A program made the position numbers and the translations under genes. Positions 8,853-17,190 of a stretch of DNA of 64,000 nt are shown piece by piece. Source of the stretch: CAYMGM01 sp964390005 (lineage in GTDB: Bacteria; Pseudomonadota; Alphaproteobacteria; UBA9219); NCBI GenBank assembly GCA_964390005.1, contig CAYMGM010000001.1, forward strand, positions 620,001-684,000. Reading direction: 5' to 3'. The first letter of the stretch is position 1; each line of letters opens with the position of its first letter. Under the pieces are notes generated by a model. That model was given only the letters and a program-made list of their open reading frames with translations. It was not told the origin of the DNA and did no database searches.

Positions 8853-9053
8853 ATGACGGTTTCAAAAGATATGAAAGTTGATATTTCCAATGTTGTGGCG
8901 GCTCTTTTAGATCGCTATGGACCTTTAGCCATGGCCCGCGCCGCTGGCGCTGCGGCAGATGCCGCGCGCAAAGGCGATCAAGGCGCTCGCGCCCTGTGGG
9001 GCGATGTGTTAGCCCATCTGCGCCGTCAAGTTGTCGTCTGTCAAATTGGCTGA
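8853..9053 (+). CDS. Small hypothetical protein
   Basis: A 66-residue Ala-rich protein, helical in appearance (VVAALLDRYGPLAMARAAGA). The ATG at 8853 has an AAGGA site 7 bases upstream; a longer in-frame extension to 8724 overlaps the previous gene and is rejected. It lies 70 bases after the preceding orphan and converges on purK. Function unknown. Confidence 0.55.
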   Translation: MTVSKDMKVDISNVVAALLDRYGPLAMARAAGAAADAARKGDQGARALWGDVLAHLRRQVVVCQIG

Positions 9054-9093
9054 CCCGAACTTTTCCCTGAATGCTAAAGGCCGAATGCCCTTC

Positions 9094-10185
9094 TTAAGCG
9101 TCTTTATCGCTTAAGAAAGTTACGTGCCCCATTTTACGGCCTTCGCGGATTTCTTTTTTGCCGTAAAGGTGTAGGCACGCGCGCGGATCGGTCAGGATAT
9201 CGGCCCATTCGTCGATATCGTGCCCTAAAAGATTGCGCATCACCGCGCGCGCGTGCGGCGTCGTATCGCCCAACGGCAAACCGCATATCGCACGGACCAG
9301 CTGTTCAAACTGGCTGCAAGGGCAAGCGTCGATGGTCCAGTGCCCCGAATTATGCGGACGCGGGGCCATTTCGTTCATCAAAATGGTCTGCCCTGCCGCG
9401 TTGGGCTGTTTCAGAACAAACATTTCGACCGCCAACAGGCCGACAATTCCCATTTTTTCAGTTAAGCGCAGCGCCGTCGCGCCCGCTTCTTGCAGCGCTT
9501 CAATAGGAAGCGGCGCAGGCACCAGCGTTTCGGCCAAAATATGGTCGCGGTGAATGTTCCGCACAGGGGTATAGGCCCGCATCACGCCATCGGCGCGGCG
9601 CGCGACGATCACGGAAACCTCAGCCGAAAAATCAACAAAGCCTTCCAAAACAGACGAGACCTTGCCGACCGCCTCCCAAGCTTGAGCCGGATCGCTGGCC
9701 GCCGTCACTTCGACTTGCCCGTGCCCGTCATACCCCATCCGCGCGGTCTTTAAGATCCCCTTGCCCGGCAGAGCGCTTAAAGCGGCCTTCAGCCCTTCTT
9801 CGCTTTCAATAATCGAAAAGGACGCGGTCCCGATGCCTTGCTCACGCGCAAAACTTTTTTCATGCCGACGGTCCTGCGTAATCCGAAGCGCTTGGCTTCC
9901 CGGATGAACGGCGACATGTTTTTCCAAAAGATGGACGGCCTCAAGCGGAATATTCTCCCATTCCAAGGTCACGACATCGACGGTGCTGGCAAAGCGCTCA
10001 AGAGCCGCCGTATCGTCGAACGCGCCGCGAATATGCATGGCCGACACATCCAAGGCCGGGGCATCGTTTTCAGGGCAATAAACGCAGCAGCGATAGCCTA
10101 AACGCGCGGCGGCAAGCGCTGTCATGCGCCCCAATTGACCGCCACCCAAAATGCCAATAACCGAACCGGGAGGAATGATTTTCAT
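9094..10185 (-). CDS. purK: N5-carboxyaminoimidazole ribonucleotide synthase
   Basis: ATP-dependent carboxylation of AIR to N5-CAIR in purine synthesis. The 363-residue ATP-grasp protein opens with the PurK nucleotide motif VIGILGGGQLGRM. It retains LKTARMGYDGHGQ and the C-terminal NEMAPRPHNSGHWTIDAC signature. It is encoded 21 bases after purE on the same strand and hands its product to PurE. The 3' end of the gene contains a 10-bp inverted repeat (9091-9100 with 9108-9117) spanning the stop codon, without a U-run. Confidence 0.97.
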   Translation of the reverse strand: MKIIPPGSVIGILGGGQLGRMTALAAARLGYRCCVYCPENDAPALDVSAMHIRGAFDDTAALERFASTVDVVTLEWENIPLEAVHLLEKHVAVHPGSQALRITQDRRHEKSFAREQGIGTASFSIIESEEGLKAALSALPGKGILKTARMGYDGHGQVEVTAASDPAQAWEAVGKVSSVLEGFVDFSAEVSVIVARRADGVMRAYTPVRNIHRDHILAETLVPAPLPIEALQEAGATALRLTEKMGIVGLLAVEMFVLKQPNAAGQTILMNEMAPRPHNSGHWTIDACPCSQFEQLVRAICGLPLGDTTPHARAVMRNLLGHDIDEWADILTDPRACLHLYGKKEIREGRKMGHVTFLSDKDA

Positions 10186-10206
10186 GGGATACGCTTAAAC
10201 AAGAGA

Positions 10207-10776
10207 TCAGGCTTTCTTTTTCGCTTTGGCGCGACGCGGTTTGGACACAGCGCCAGTCCGTGAAGGCTTTTCGGCGACCGAGCTGGTCTGCGTTTCACGC
10301 CACGCGCCCAGTTTTTCAGCCAGCGTTTCATCATGCAAGGCCAAAATCGACACAGCGAATAGCCCCGCATTCAAAGCGCCCGCTTTTCCGATCGCCAGCG
10401 TACCGACAGGAATCCCACCGGGCATTTGAACGATCGAAAGCAAGCTATCCATCCCATCGAGCGAGCGGCTTTGCACCGGCACGCCCAGCACGGGCAGCGT
10501 GGTCATCGAGGCCGTCATGCCCGGCAAATGAGCCGCCCCGCCCGCGCCCGCGATGATGACGCGCAAGCCGCGCTCTTTCGCTTCCGTGGCGTAAGTGACA
10601 AGACGTTCTGGCGTGCGATGGGCCGAGACGATTTTCTCTTCAAACGGAACGCCGAAAAGTTCAAGAATATCGGCGGCGTGCTGCATGGTTTCCCAATCGG
10701 ACTGGCTACCCATAATCAAGCCGACAAGCGGCGCGGCAGATGTCGATTGTTTGGTCTTGCGAGAAGCGACGGGCAT
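10207..10776 (-). CDS. purE: N5-CAIR mutase, class I PurE
   Basis: Converts N5-CAIR to CAIR, the step after PurK. Motifs: GLIMGSQSDWETM, SAHRTPERL (catalytic His), AGAGGAAHLPGM and the QMPGGIPVGT segment. The ATG at 10776 has an AAAGAGG site 7 bases upstream; the longer frame to 10830 is unlikely. The 189-residue protein has a ~30-residue Lys/Arg/Ala-rich tail (KPRRAKAKKKA at the end) not needed by the octameric enzyme. First gene of the purEK operon. Confidence 0.97.
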   Translation of the reverse strand: MPVASRKTKQSTSAAPLVGLIMGSQSDWETMQHAADILELFGVPFEEKIVSAHRTPERLVTYATEAKERGLRVIIAGAGGAAHLPGMTASMTTLPVLGVPVQSRSLDGMDSLLSIVQMPGGIPVGTLAIGKAGALNAGLFAVSILALHDETLAEKLGAWRETQTSSVAEKPSRTGAVSKPRRAKAKKKA

Positions 10777-10877
10777 TAAAAAACCTCTTTCTAGGCCGGA
10801 AAACGAATAAATTAATGGTTTTCTTACCAAATGCCTAGAGTCTATTTAGGCAATTTCACAGAAAAAAGGCCTTCAAC

Positions 10878-11507
10878 GTGGAAAAAATCATCGACCTCAT
10901 CAACGACCCTTTGGCAAGCGCCACTTTAACGCCCGAGGAACGCACCATTTGGGAGACCGTGCGCGCCGAAACCCTGATCGCGCGCGAAAAGTTGCAAAGC
11001 CTAGAGACAAGGATTCGCGTTCTTGAGCGCCAAACGCAAGACGAGCCCCCCCTTCAAAGCCTTTTAACGCGCCCTGAGTTCAACCGCGAGGTTGCCCGCA
11101 TGCTGGCCTTTGACGAGCGTTATGGCGGCACGTCCAGCCTTTTGTTAATCGACTTTGAAAATCTGGGCGCGATCATGAAAACTTGTGGCCGCGCCGCCTG
11201 TGACGAAGCCGTACAAACGCTGACCGATGCCTTGTCCCACAATGTTCGGCGCAGCGATATCTTAGGGCGTCTGGACACAGAAACATTTGCCATTTTTCTG
11301 GCGCGCTGCCCGTGCGAGGCCGCATGGACCAAGGGCGAAAAACTGACGCTGATGCTTAAGAACGTATTGGCCTCTGTTCCCCAATTGTCTGTGCAGCCGA
11401 CGCTGTCCTATGGCGCTTATACCTTTCAAGAAAAAGAAGATTTATCCACGGGTCTGCGCGCGGCAGCGGCCGCCGTCACGCGAGAGAGCGCCGTAGGTTT
11501 GGAATGA
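10878..11507 (+). CDS. Degenerate GGDEF-domain-like protein
   Basis: 209 residues. The N-terminal half (20-55) is predicted coiled coil (ETLIAREKLQSLETRIRVLE). Residues 60-205 resemble a GGDEF fold: LLTRPEFNREVARM matches the domain entry, and SDILGRLDTETFAIFLARC aligns with the active-site hairpin. The signature is LDTET at 132-136 in place of GGDEF/GGEEF, so diguanylate cyclase activity is not expected; a signalling or binding role is inference. A GTG start at 10878 is used, with a weak AAAAGG site. It diverges from purE. Confidence 0.6.
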   Translation: MEKIIDLINDPLASATLTPEERTIWETVRAETLIAREKLQSLETRIRVLERQTQDEPPLQSLLTRPEFNREVARMLAFDERYGGTSSLLLIDFENLGAIMKTCGRAACDEAVQTLTDALSHNVRRSDILGRLDTETFAIFLARCPCEAAWTKGEKLTLMLKNVLASVPQLSVQPTLSYGAYTFQEKEDLSTGLRAAAAAVTRESAVGLE

Positions 11508-11578
11508 AATTTCTTGGATTTTATGGTAAAATGTCCTTCCTGCCACAAGGGTGGCCTGTTCAAAGAGGGAGGACGCAT

Positions 11579-11761
11579 ATGGCAATAAGTCAGCGTATCG
11601 AGTCATTGAAGAAACGTCACGCCCATATCGAAGCCCAACTGGAAAGTGAAGAACAACGTCCTGCCCCGGACGCCGCTTTGATCCATCAACTAAAAAGGGA
11701 AAAGCTTTTACTCAAGGACGAACTGTCGCACCTTGAAGATCAAAGTCAAGAAGCAGCCTGA
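11579..11761 (+). CDS. DUF465 (YdcH-like) small protein
   Basis: A 60-residue, charged, helical protein with the DUF465 pattern (RIESLKKRHAHIEAQLESEE, then LKREKLLLKDEL). The ATG at 11579 has GGGAGG about 6 bases upstream. Common in alphaproteobacteria as a small cytosolic protein of unknown role. Followed by a strong terminator shared with the convergent DUF1013 gene. Confidence 0.85.
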   Translation: MAISQRIESLKKRHAHIEAQLESEEQRPAPDAALIHQLKREKLLLKDELSHLEDQSQEAA

Positions 11762-11778
11762 CGCCTCTGGCGCTTCGA

Positions 11779-11809
11779 AAAAGGGGCCGCAAAAGCGGCC
11801 CCTTTTTTT
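11779..11809. terminator. Bidirectional intrinsic terminator
   Basis: Perfect 12-bp stem (aaaaggggccgc 11779-11790 with gcggcccctttt 11795-11806), AAAA loop and T-run. It ends both the DUF465 gene (+) and the DUF1013 gene (-). Confidence 0.9.
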
Positions 11810-11831
11810 ATTGGCAAATCGCTTGGCGCGA

Positions 11832-12524
11832 TTAACCCAAGCTACGCTCCATATCCTCGGGCGAGATCTCGGGCTGATCGGAATCGGCGCTGGTGCCAAA
11901 ATCCAAGATCACGTCATTCGACGTTTCTTCGCGGCCTGTGCCCTCGTCCAGGATATCATCCTCTGACATCTCGGCCTTCGGAAGTTCTTTGCCTTCGCGC
12001 ACCAGGCGACGCTGCGCTTTCTTAACGGCGGCGTCCAAATCCATCTGCTTGCAAAGCCCCAGCAAAACGGGATTGCGCGGTTTGATGTTTGTGGCGTTCC
12101 AGTGCGAACGATCGCGCACCTTGGCGATCGTGTCTTTGGTCGTTCCCAGCAAACGCGCGACTTGCGCATCCAAAAGCTCGGGAAAGGTCTTAAGCAGATA
12201 CGCAATGGCATCGGGCTTGTCGGCGCGTTTGGACACCGGCGTATAACGCGGGCCCTTTGTGCGCGCCACAGGCTGCGGCAGATCGCTTTTTTGCATCTTT
12301 AGACGCGCGCGCGGATCGGCTTCGCAGCGTTTGATTTCCTCGGCTGTCAGCTGGCCGTTCTGGACAGGATCCAGGCCGATGATCCCCCCTGCGACTTCAC
12401 CGTCGGCAATCGCTTGAACTTCAAGCTTGTGCAAACCGCAAAAATCGCCGATCTGCTCAAACGTTAGCCCCGTCTTATCAACCAACCATACGGCTGTCGC
12501 TTTCGGCATCAAAGGTTGCGGCAT
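11832..12524 (-). CDS. DUF1013 family, TrcR-like RNA polymerase-associated regulator
   Basis: 230 residues. The N-terminal segment (AVWLVDKTGLTFEQIGDFCG) is helix-turn-helix-like, and the central IAYLLKTFPELLDAQVARLLG with TKDTIAKVRDRSHWNATNI is a second such segment; both are typical of DUF1013. In Caulobacter this family (TrcR) tracks with RNA polymerase and affects cell-cycle transcription. The C-terminus is acidic (SEDDILDEGTGREE). A GGAAAGGA site precedes the ATG. It is a good marker for an alphaproteobacterial host. Confidence 0.88.
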   Translation of the reverse strand: MPQPLMPKATAVWLVDKTGLTFEQIGDFCGLHKLEVQAIADGEVAGGIIGLDPVQNGQLTAEEIKRCEADPRARLKMQKSDLPQPVARTKGPRYTPVSKRADKPDAIAYLLKTFPELLDAQVARLLGTTKDTIAKVRDRSHWNATNIKPRNPVLLGLCKQMDLDAAVKKAQRRLVREGKELPKAEMSEDDILDEGTGREETSNDVILDFGTSADSDQPEISPEDMERSLG

Positions 12525-12830
12525 CGGATCTGTCCTTTCCTTGTCAAAAATGAAGCCTTCCTCGCCCGCCGGTCATGCGAAACGACCGGACGATCCGAGA
12601 CAAACCACCTTTTTTCTGGATCGCTGACGACTGGCGAAGAAAAGCGCCTTTCAATCACGGGGGGCATTTTAACAGGACAAGTCTTTTTTTCCAGTCTTTT
12701 CTTTATCCCAAGACTTCGCAAATATCATTATATTACATGGCGTTAGATTTGTTTTTCGAATGGACACTTCTTTAACCTTTTGATCTTATAGTAAAAAATA
12801 ATACTTAAGTCCTTTTAAAGGGGAAGCGTT
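12525..12830. other. Divergent intergenic region
   Basis: About 306 bases between DUF1013 (-) and the SGNH protein (+). It holds a short inverted repeat ccggtc/gaccgg near 12570-12590 and an AT-rich run from 12720 that likely contains the SGNH-gene promoter. No gene or known RNA is seen. Confidence 0.4.
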
Positions 12831-13931
12831 ATGGCACGGTGGTTGTCGAATATTCTCGACAAAGAAGCTGTCGGAAAGCTTCAAGGCATGTTGGCGCAGA
12901 AATATTATAAAGGCGCGCAAGACAAGCTGGGTTACGCCGAAACGACGAAAGCCTTTCAAGCCTATCTGAAAGACAACTACGGCTATAAGGACAACACGCC
13001 CAAAGGAACAGGCGACGGCGATTTCGGTAAAAGCAGCCGCGAAGCCATGGATCGCTTTATTGCCGCCAATCCGAATGATCCTGTGGCGCAGGCTTTGAAG
13101 ACATCGCTTGATCACAGTGCCCCCACGGCACCAAAAGCTCAAACGCCTGCGGCTGAGGTTCACACGCAGCAGCCCCCCGTTCAACCTGCAGCGCCTAAGC
13201 CAGCAGCCCCACAAGCCCCTCATCGGGCAGATCATACAAAGCTAGGCGTTGAAGCGGCAGGGCAAACTCAGCCGCCTGTGGCGGCGGCTTCCCAAAACCG
13301 TGAAGTTATTCTTGGCGACAGCTATGGCGCGGGAACAGATTGCCAACTGAATGGCAAGCAAGAAGGCAAAACGACCGCTATCGTTGGTCGCCCCATCACG
13401 ATGTTCGGTGAGCAGCTTCCCAAGGTTCAAGCCGGATCTTCGGCCATCGTTTATGGCGGAACGAACGATGCCCATAACTATGTTGGCGACTTGGCAGCCC
13501 AACCCAAACAAGACCCGAACAAGCCCAAAGATCCGAATAAACTCACTCGCTTGCAAACCATTGAAAAGAAAACGCGTGATTTTATCGAACAGGCTCAGAA
13601 AAATGGGATCACGATCAAGGCTTGGGTTGGCCCCACAACGGTCGTGCCGGGAAGCGCTTCGACAAAAGACAACCCCTATTTTGCCAAAAATCTTGAAACC
13701 GTCGATAAAATGCTGGCCTCGGTCATGAAAGAAAAAGGCATTCCCTATGTCAGCATTCACAACGACCAGATTAGCCCCGGCGTTCCACTGCGAAGCGCTT
13801 TGACACATGCTGGTGATGGGCTTCATTTGAAGAATTACAGACCTCTTTACGATCATACGCAAAAGAAAATTGCCGAAAGCAAACCGCAGCCCACCACGCC
13901 ACGAATGGGCATGGCAATGGCGATGCCGTAA
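12831..13931 (+). CDS. SGNH/GDSL-hydrolase-like protein with N-terminal helical domain
   Basis: 366 residues. Residues 1-95 form a helical, peptidoglycan-binding-like region (WLSNILDKEAVGKLQGMLAQ and GDFGKSSREAMDRFIA). Residues 96-155 are a Pro/Ala/Gln linker. Residues 158-345 carry SGNH blocks: LGDSYGAG (nucleophile Ser164), YGGTND (Asn212) and DGLH (Asp329, His332). Esterase or acetyl-esterase activity is inferred from these blocks. No signal peptide is seen, which is odd if the N-terminal domain binds cell wall. AAAGGGGA precedes the ATG. Confidence 0.7.
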   Translation: MARWLSNILDKEAVGKLQGMLAQKYYKGAQDKLGYAETTKAFQAYLKDNYGYKDNTPKGTGDGDFGKSSREAMDRFIAANPNDPVAQALKTSLDHSAPTAPKAQTPAAEVHTQQPPVQPAAPKPAAPQAPHRADHTKLGVEAAGQTQPPVAAASQNREVILGDSYGAGTDCQLNGKQEGKTTAIVGRPITMFGEQLPKVQAGSSAIVYGGTNDAHNYVGDLAAQPKQDPNKPKDPNKLTRLQTIEKKTRDFIEQAQKNGITIKAWVGPTTVVPGSASTKDNPYFAKNLETVDKMLASVMKEKGIPYVSIHNDQISPGVPLRSALTHAGDGLHLKNYRPLYDHTQKKIAESKPQPTTPRMGMAMAMP

Positions 13932-13978
13932 GCAATTGGCCTCTTTTCGAATAGACCGTCTCGCGCTACAACGGATCT

Positions 13979-14533
13979 ATGTCGAAAAAGAAACAGCCCT
14001 TAACGCCCTCCCCCAAAAAGCCGCGTCGCCCGTGGATGTCTTTGACTTTTTTTGCCTTGCTCTTGATCCTGATCGGCTGGGGCGACGATATTTATGCATG
14101 GTATCGGCTGCAGACAGATGCGCGCGCGATCAAAGCCCATGATCTGCCCGCCCACTTGGACGGCCTGACGGATGTGACGCGCCTAACGACCGAGCCTTTT
14201 GACATTTTTTGCCTGCTAACGCCGAAGCAAACAGCCGTCGGCGAAGGCGCTTCGCTTCTTGAGACAAAAATCAATGACGCCTTGCAAAAGAAATTCCCGC
14301 GCGGCGTGCCGGATGGCACATGGGCTTTTATCTATGCCGATGCGGCGCATGTGCGGATCGACACCTATGAACAGGAAATCGAGCCCTATCATTTTACCGA
14401 AACAGGCGCGGTCCAAAGCAACACGATGACAAACTTTATGGACGATGTGCGTCCAGCCACCTGTGCCAAACGCGGCGAGGCAGCGTTTTTCACCTTTCCG
14501 TCGCGCAGCGTTATTCTTGTCCGCTCTTTTTAA
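13979..14533 (+). CDS. Membrane-anchored hypothetical protein
   Basis: 184 residues with a basic N-terminus (KKKQPLTPSPKKPRRP) and one membrane helix (SLTFFALLLILIGWG, about 21-35), leaving most of the protein on the outer side of the inner membrane. Two Cys residues are in the exported part. No family recognised. 47 bases after the SGNH gene and 12 bases before DUF1192, so probably one transcript. Confidence 0.6.
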   Translation: MSKKKQPLTPSPKKPRRPWMSLTFFALLLILIGWGDDIYAWYRLQTDARAIKAHDLPAHLDGLTDVTRLTTEPFDIFCLLTPKQTAVGEGASLLETKINDALQKKFPRGVPDGTWAFIYADAAHVRIDTYEQEIEPYHFTETGAVQSNTMTNFMDDVRPATCAKRGEAAFFTFPSRSVILVRSF

Positions 14534-14545
14534 GGGAGACCCCGC

Positions 14546-14734
14546 ATGATCAATCCCGACGATCTTGACCCGCCGCGCCCGGTTCTAAAGGCTGTCGATT
14601 TTGCGCCGATGTCGGTTGAAGAGCTGCAAGATTATATCGTCGCGCTTGAAGCCGAAATTGCGCGCGCCGAGCAGGCGATTGCGAAAAAGAAGGCGCACAA
14701 AAGCGATATCGAAGGCCTGTTCAGGATTCCTTGA
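14546..14734 (+). CDS. DUF1192 small protein
   Basis: 62 residues with the DUF1192 pattern: an acidic Pro-rich start, then MSVEELQDYIVALEAEIARA and a Lys-rich helix ending in EGLFR. An AAGGGAG site precedes the ATG. A typical alphaproteobacterial small protein of unknown role. Its last 14 bases overlap the convergent ribbon-helix-helix gene. Confidence 0.8.
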   Translation: MINPDDLDPPRPVLKAVDFAPMSVEELQDYIVALEAEIARAEQAIAKKKAHKSDIEGLFRIP

Positions 14735-14948
14735 GCCTGCTTTGCAGCGCGCGCAAAACATAAAGCCGAAGCGCGCTGGATAGGTTCCCTTCCCGCTCTT
14801 TGTCAATGAAGGCGACAAGGTCGCTGAGCGTTCGCTGCTCATCCTGCGCCAGCTGTTTCAAGACCTCCCAAAAGGCGGGCTCTAAAGAAAAACTGGTGCG
14901 GTGGCCCGCGATGCGGATCGAATGTTTTTGAACGTCTTGGTCCGACAT
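14721..14948 (-). CDS. Ribbon-helix-helix domain protein
   Basis: 75 residues matching the alphaproteobacterial RHH_4-type family: HSIRIAGHRTSFSLEPAFWE forms the strand and first helix, LSDLVAFIDKEREGNLSSAL the second. A DNA-binding role is expected from the fold; the target is unknown. Its ATG overlaps the fumC stop codon (TAATG), so it is probably translationally coupled to fumC. Confidence 0.8.
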   Translation of the reverse strand: MSDQDVQKHSIRIAGHRTSFSLEPAFWEVLKQLAQDEQRTLSDLVAFIDKEREGNLSSALRLYVLRALQSRLKES

Positions 14949-16405
14949 TACCCCTGCCCGTCCGTCGCCGTATCGCCAAAGGCCGGATCGCCAAACGGAT
15001 GAATCATCTGCGAAGGATCCACCAGACGGTCAAACGCTTCGGCGTCTAAATACCCCAAAGCCAAAGCAGCCTCTTTCAGCGTGCAATCGTCGGCTGCCGC
15101 TTTTTGCGCGACAGCGGCGGCTTTGTCATACCCAATGGCAGGGGCCAACGCCGTCACCAGCATAAGCGACCGATCCAGATTTTGCTGAATCCGGCGCGTG
15201 TTGGGCTCAATCCCTTCGACGCAGTGCGTGACAAAAGACCGTGCCGCATCCGCCAACAAGGTCAGCGACTCTAAAACGCAATAACCGATCAACGGCTTGA
15301 AGACATTCAACTCGAAATGCCCGCCTGCGCCAGCGACGCTAACACTGACATGATTACCCATGACACGCGCCGCGACCATGGTCATGACTTCGGCTTGCGT
15401 GGGGTTGACCTTGCCCGGCATGATCGACGAGCCGGGTTCATTTTCAGGCAACTTGATTTCGCCAATACCGCAATGGGGGCCCGAGGCCATCAGACGCACA
15501 TCGTTCGCAATCTTCATAAACGCCGTCGCCGCGACATTCATCGCCCCCGAAAGATCAACCAAGGCTTCATGCCCGGCCAGCGCCGCGAACTTGTTCGGCG
15601 CGCTGACAAAAGGCTTGTCCGTCAGCGCGGCGATCCGTAAGGCAAAGAGATTGGCAAAACGCACATGCGTATTAAGCCCCGTCCCCACCGCGGTACCGCC
15701 TTGCGCCAAAGCATATAAGGGCGGCAAACATTTCTCGAGCCGGTCGCGTACATAATCGATTTGGGCGACATAGCCAGAAAAGGCCTGTCCCAACGTCATG
15801 GGCACCGCGTCTTGCAAATGGGTACGGCCAATCTTGACGATAGATTCAAAAGCTTTGGCTTTGGCATCCAGCGCAGCGCTGAGCGTCGCAAGCGCAGGCA
15901 AGGTCTCTTCCGCCAGCGTCAAGGCCGCCGCAATGTGGATCGCCGTCGGGAAGGCGTCATTGGTGCTTTGCCCTTTGTTGACGTGATCGTTGGGGTGAAC
16001 CCGCCCTTTGACGGTACGCTTACCCGATAAAATCTCGTTCGCGCGGCAGGCCAGAACTTCGTTCATGTTCATGTTGCTTTGCGTGCCCGACCCCGATTGC
16101 CAGATCGCCAGCGGAAAGGCCCCTTCTATTTTGCCGCCGATAACGTCATCTGCAGCTTTAACGATCGCGTGGGCGATGTCTTGATCTAACAACCCCAGTG
16201 CCGCATTGACTTCGGCCGCGGCCTTTTTAACCAGGGCCAGCGCCGACACGATAGCGGGTGGCATCGGATGCCATGCCGTAAAGAAATTTTGTAACGTGCG
16301 CTGCGTTTGCGCGCCCCAATAGCTATCGGCGGGAACGTCCACAGGTCCCATGGAATCGGCTTCGGTACGCATTTGCGCTTTGATAAACGAAGGAAAAAGA
16401 GACAT
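14948..16405 (-). CDS. fumC: Class II fumarate hydratase
   Basis: Oxygen-stable, iron-free fumarase of the TCA cycle (fumarate to malate), a cytosolic tetramer. 485 residues. Motifs: DVPADSYWGAQTQRTL at the start, SGSGTQSNMNMNEV, GRTHLQDAVPMTLGQ, and the fumarase signature GSSIMPGKVNPTQAE. The ATG at 16405 has GAGGA 7 bases upstream; an in-frame extension to 16462 is unlikely, and a shorter start at MRTEADSMG is possible. The downstream RHH gene is coupled. Confidence 0.97.
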   Translation of the reverse strand: MSLFPSFIKAQMRTEADSMGPVDVPADSYWGAQTQRTLQNFFTAWHPMPPAIVSALALVKKAAAEVNAALGLLDQDIAHAIVKAADDVIGGKIEGAFPLAIWQSGSGTQSNMNMNEVLACRANEILSGKRTVKGRVHPNDHVNKGQSTNDAFPTAIHIAAALTLAEETLPALATLSAALDAKAKAFESIVKIGRTHLQDAVPMTLGQAFSGYVAQIDYVRDRLEKCLPPLYALAQGGTAVGTGLNTHVRFANLFALRIAALTDKPFVSAPNKFAALAGHEALVDLSGAMNVAATAFMKIANDVRLMASGPHCGIGEIKLPENEPGSSIMPGKVNPTQAEVMTMVAARVMGNHVSVSVAGAGGHFELNVFKPLIGYCVLESLTLLADAARSFVTHCVEGIEPNTRRIQQNLDRSLMLVTALAPAIGYDKAAAVAQKAAADDCTLKEAALALGYLDAEAFDRLVDPSQMIHPFGDPAFGDTATDGQG

Positions 16406-16579
16406 CTGATCTTCCTCAAATAGCGATGAGAAGCCCTTGATCAAGGGCAAGCGGCGGAACAAACTTGTGTTTTTTTAAAAGTACCTTATACCTCCTTTCT
16501 AGCCTGTGGCCCGCTTTTTTGCCACTTTTTCGTGCGACGGATAAGTACGATCTATCAAAGGTCCGGTTTGGAGCCCTTT

Positions 16580-17152
16580 ATGATTTGCGATGCCCTTTCC
16601 TTTTCTTCCAGCCGACGCTTGGTTTGGCTGTGCGTTTTTGCAAGCGCACTTTTCTTCGCGCCCCCCCTTGCTCATGCAGAAGACCGCCCTTTGACGGGCA
16701 GCGCCGTTGTTCAAGATGCCGGAAGCCTGATGATCGACGGCAAACGCATTTTTTTATGGGGGATCGAGCCGCTGGCCAACGACCAGCAATGCTGGATGGG
16801 CGAGCGCCCGTGGCATTGCGGCGAGCAAGCTTCAACGGCCCTGAAGCATTTTGTTGAAAGCCACAAAGTCCGCTGCAACCCGAAAGAGTTCTTAGCCAAC
16901 GACGCCGTCGTCGCGCAATGCTTCCGCCTGTCTCACAGCGGCAAAGAAATGGATATCGCGGGTTATCTGGTGGCGCATGGCTGGGCGCTTGATAAAACCA
17001 AAACCTCGGACGGGCTTTACAAGGACGCGCAAGACCAAGCCCAAGACGACGAAAAAGGCGCTTGGACCAGCCGCTTTCAAACCCCCGAAGATTGGCAAGA
17101 AGGCGTTCAGCGCTTTGTCGGCGAAGAACCGGACAATAGCGACGAGCCCTAA
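16580..17152 (+). CDS. Exported thermonuclease-fold (SNase-like) protein, probably catalytically altered
   Basis: 190 residues with a signal peptide (LVWLCVFASALFFAPPLAHA, cleavage after AHA). The mature part follows the staphylococcal-nuclease pattern: VVQDAGSLMIDGKRIFLWGI, a CGEQASTAL segment, VRCNPKEF and YLVAHGWALD. The YGR-type segment that carries a catalytic Arg in active family members reads ANDAVVAQC here, so nuclease activity is doubtful. The ATG at 16580 has GGAG 8 bases upstream. It diverges from fumC and converges on dapB. Confidence 0.65.
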   Translation: MICDALSFSSSRRLVWLCVFASALFFAPPLAHAEDRPLTGSAVVQDAGSLMIDGKRIFLWGIEPLANDQQCWMGERPWHCGEQASTALKHFVESHKVRCNPKEFLANDAVVAQCFRLSHSGKEMDIAGYLVAHGWALDKTKTSDGLYKDAQDQAQDDEKGAWTSRFQTPEDWQEGVQRFVGEEPDNSDEP

Positions 17153-17163
17153 AGGGTTTCATG

Positions 17164-17190
17164 AAAAGGGGGCTTTCGCCCCCTTTTTTT
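17164..17190. terminator. Bidirectional intrinsic terminator
   Basis: Ten-bp stem (aaaagggggc 17164-17173 with gcccccttttt from 17178) and T-run, between the convergent SNase-like gene and dapB. Confidence 0.85.

Noticed and set aside
10777..10877. 6S RNA near purE
   Set aside because: The gap is only about 100 bases and shows no long bulged hairpin.
12509..12775. Short overlapping frames between DUF1013 and the SGNH gene
   Set aside because: No ribosome binding sites, overlapping on both strands, and no protein-like pattern.
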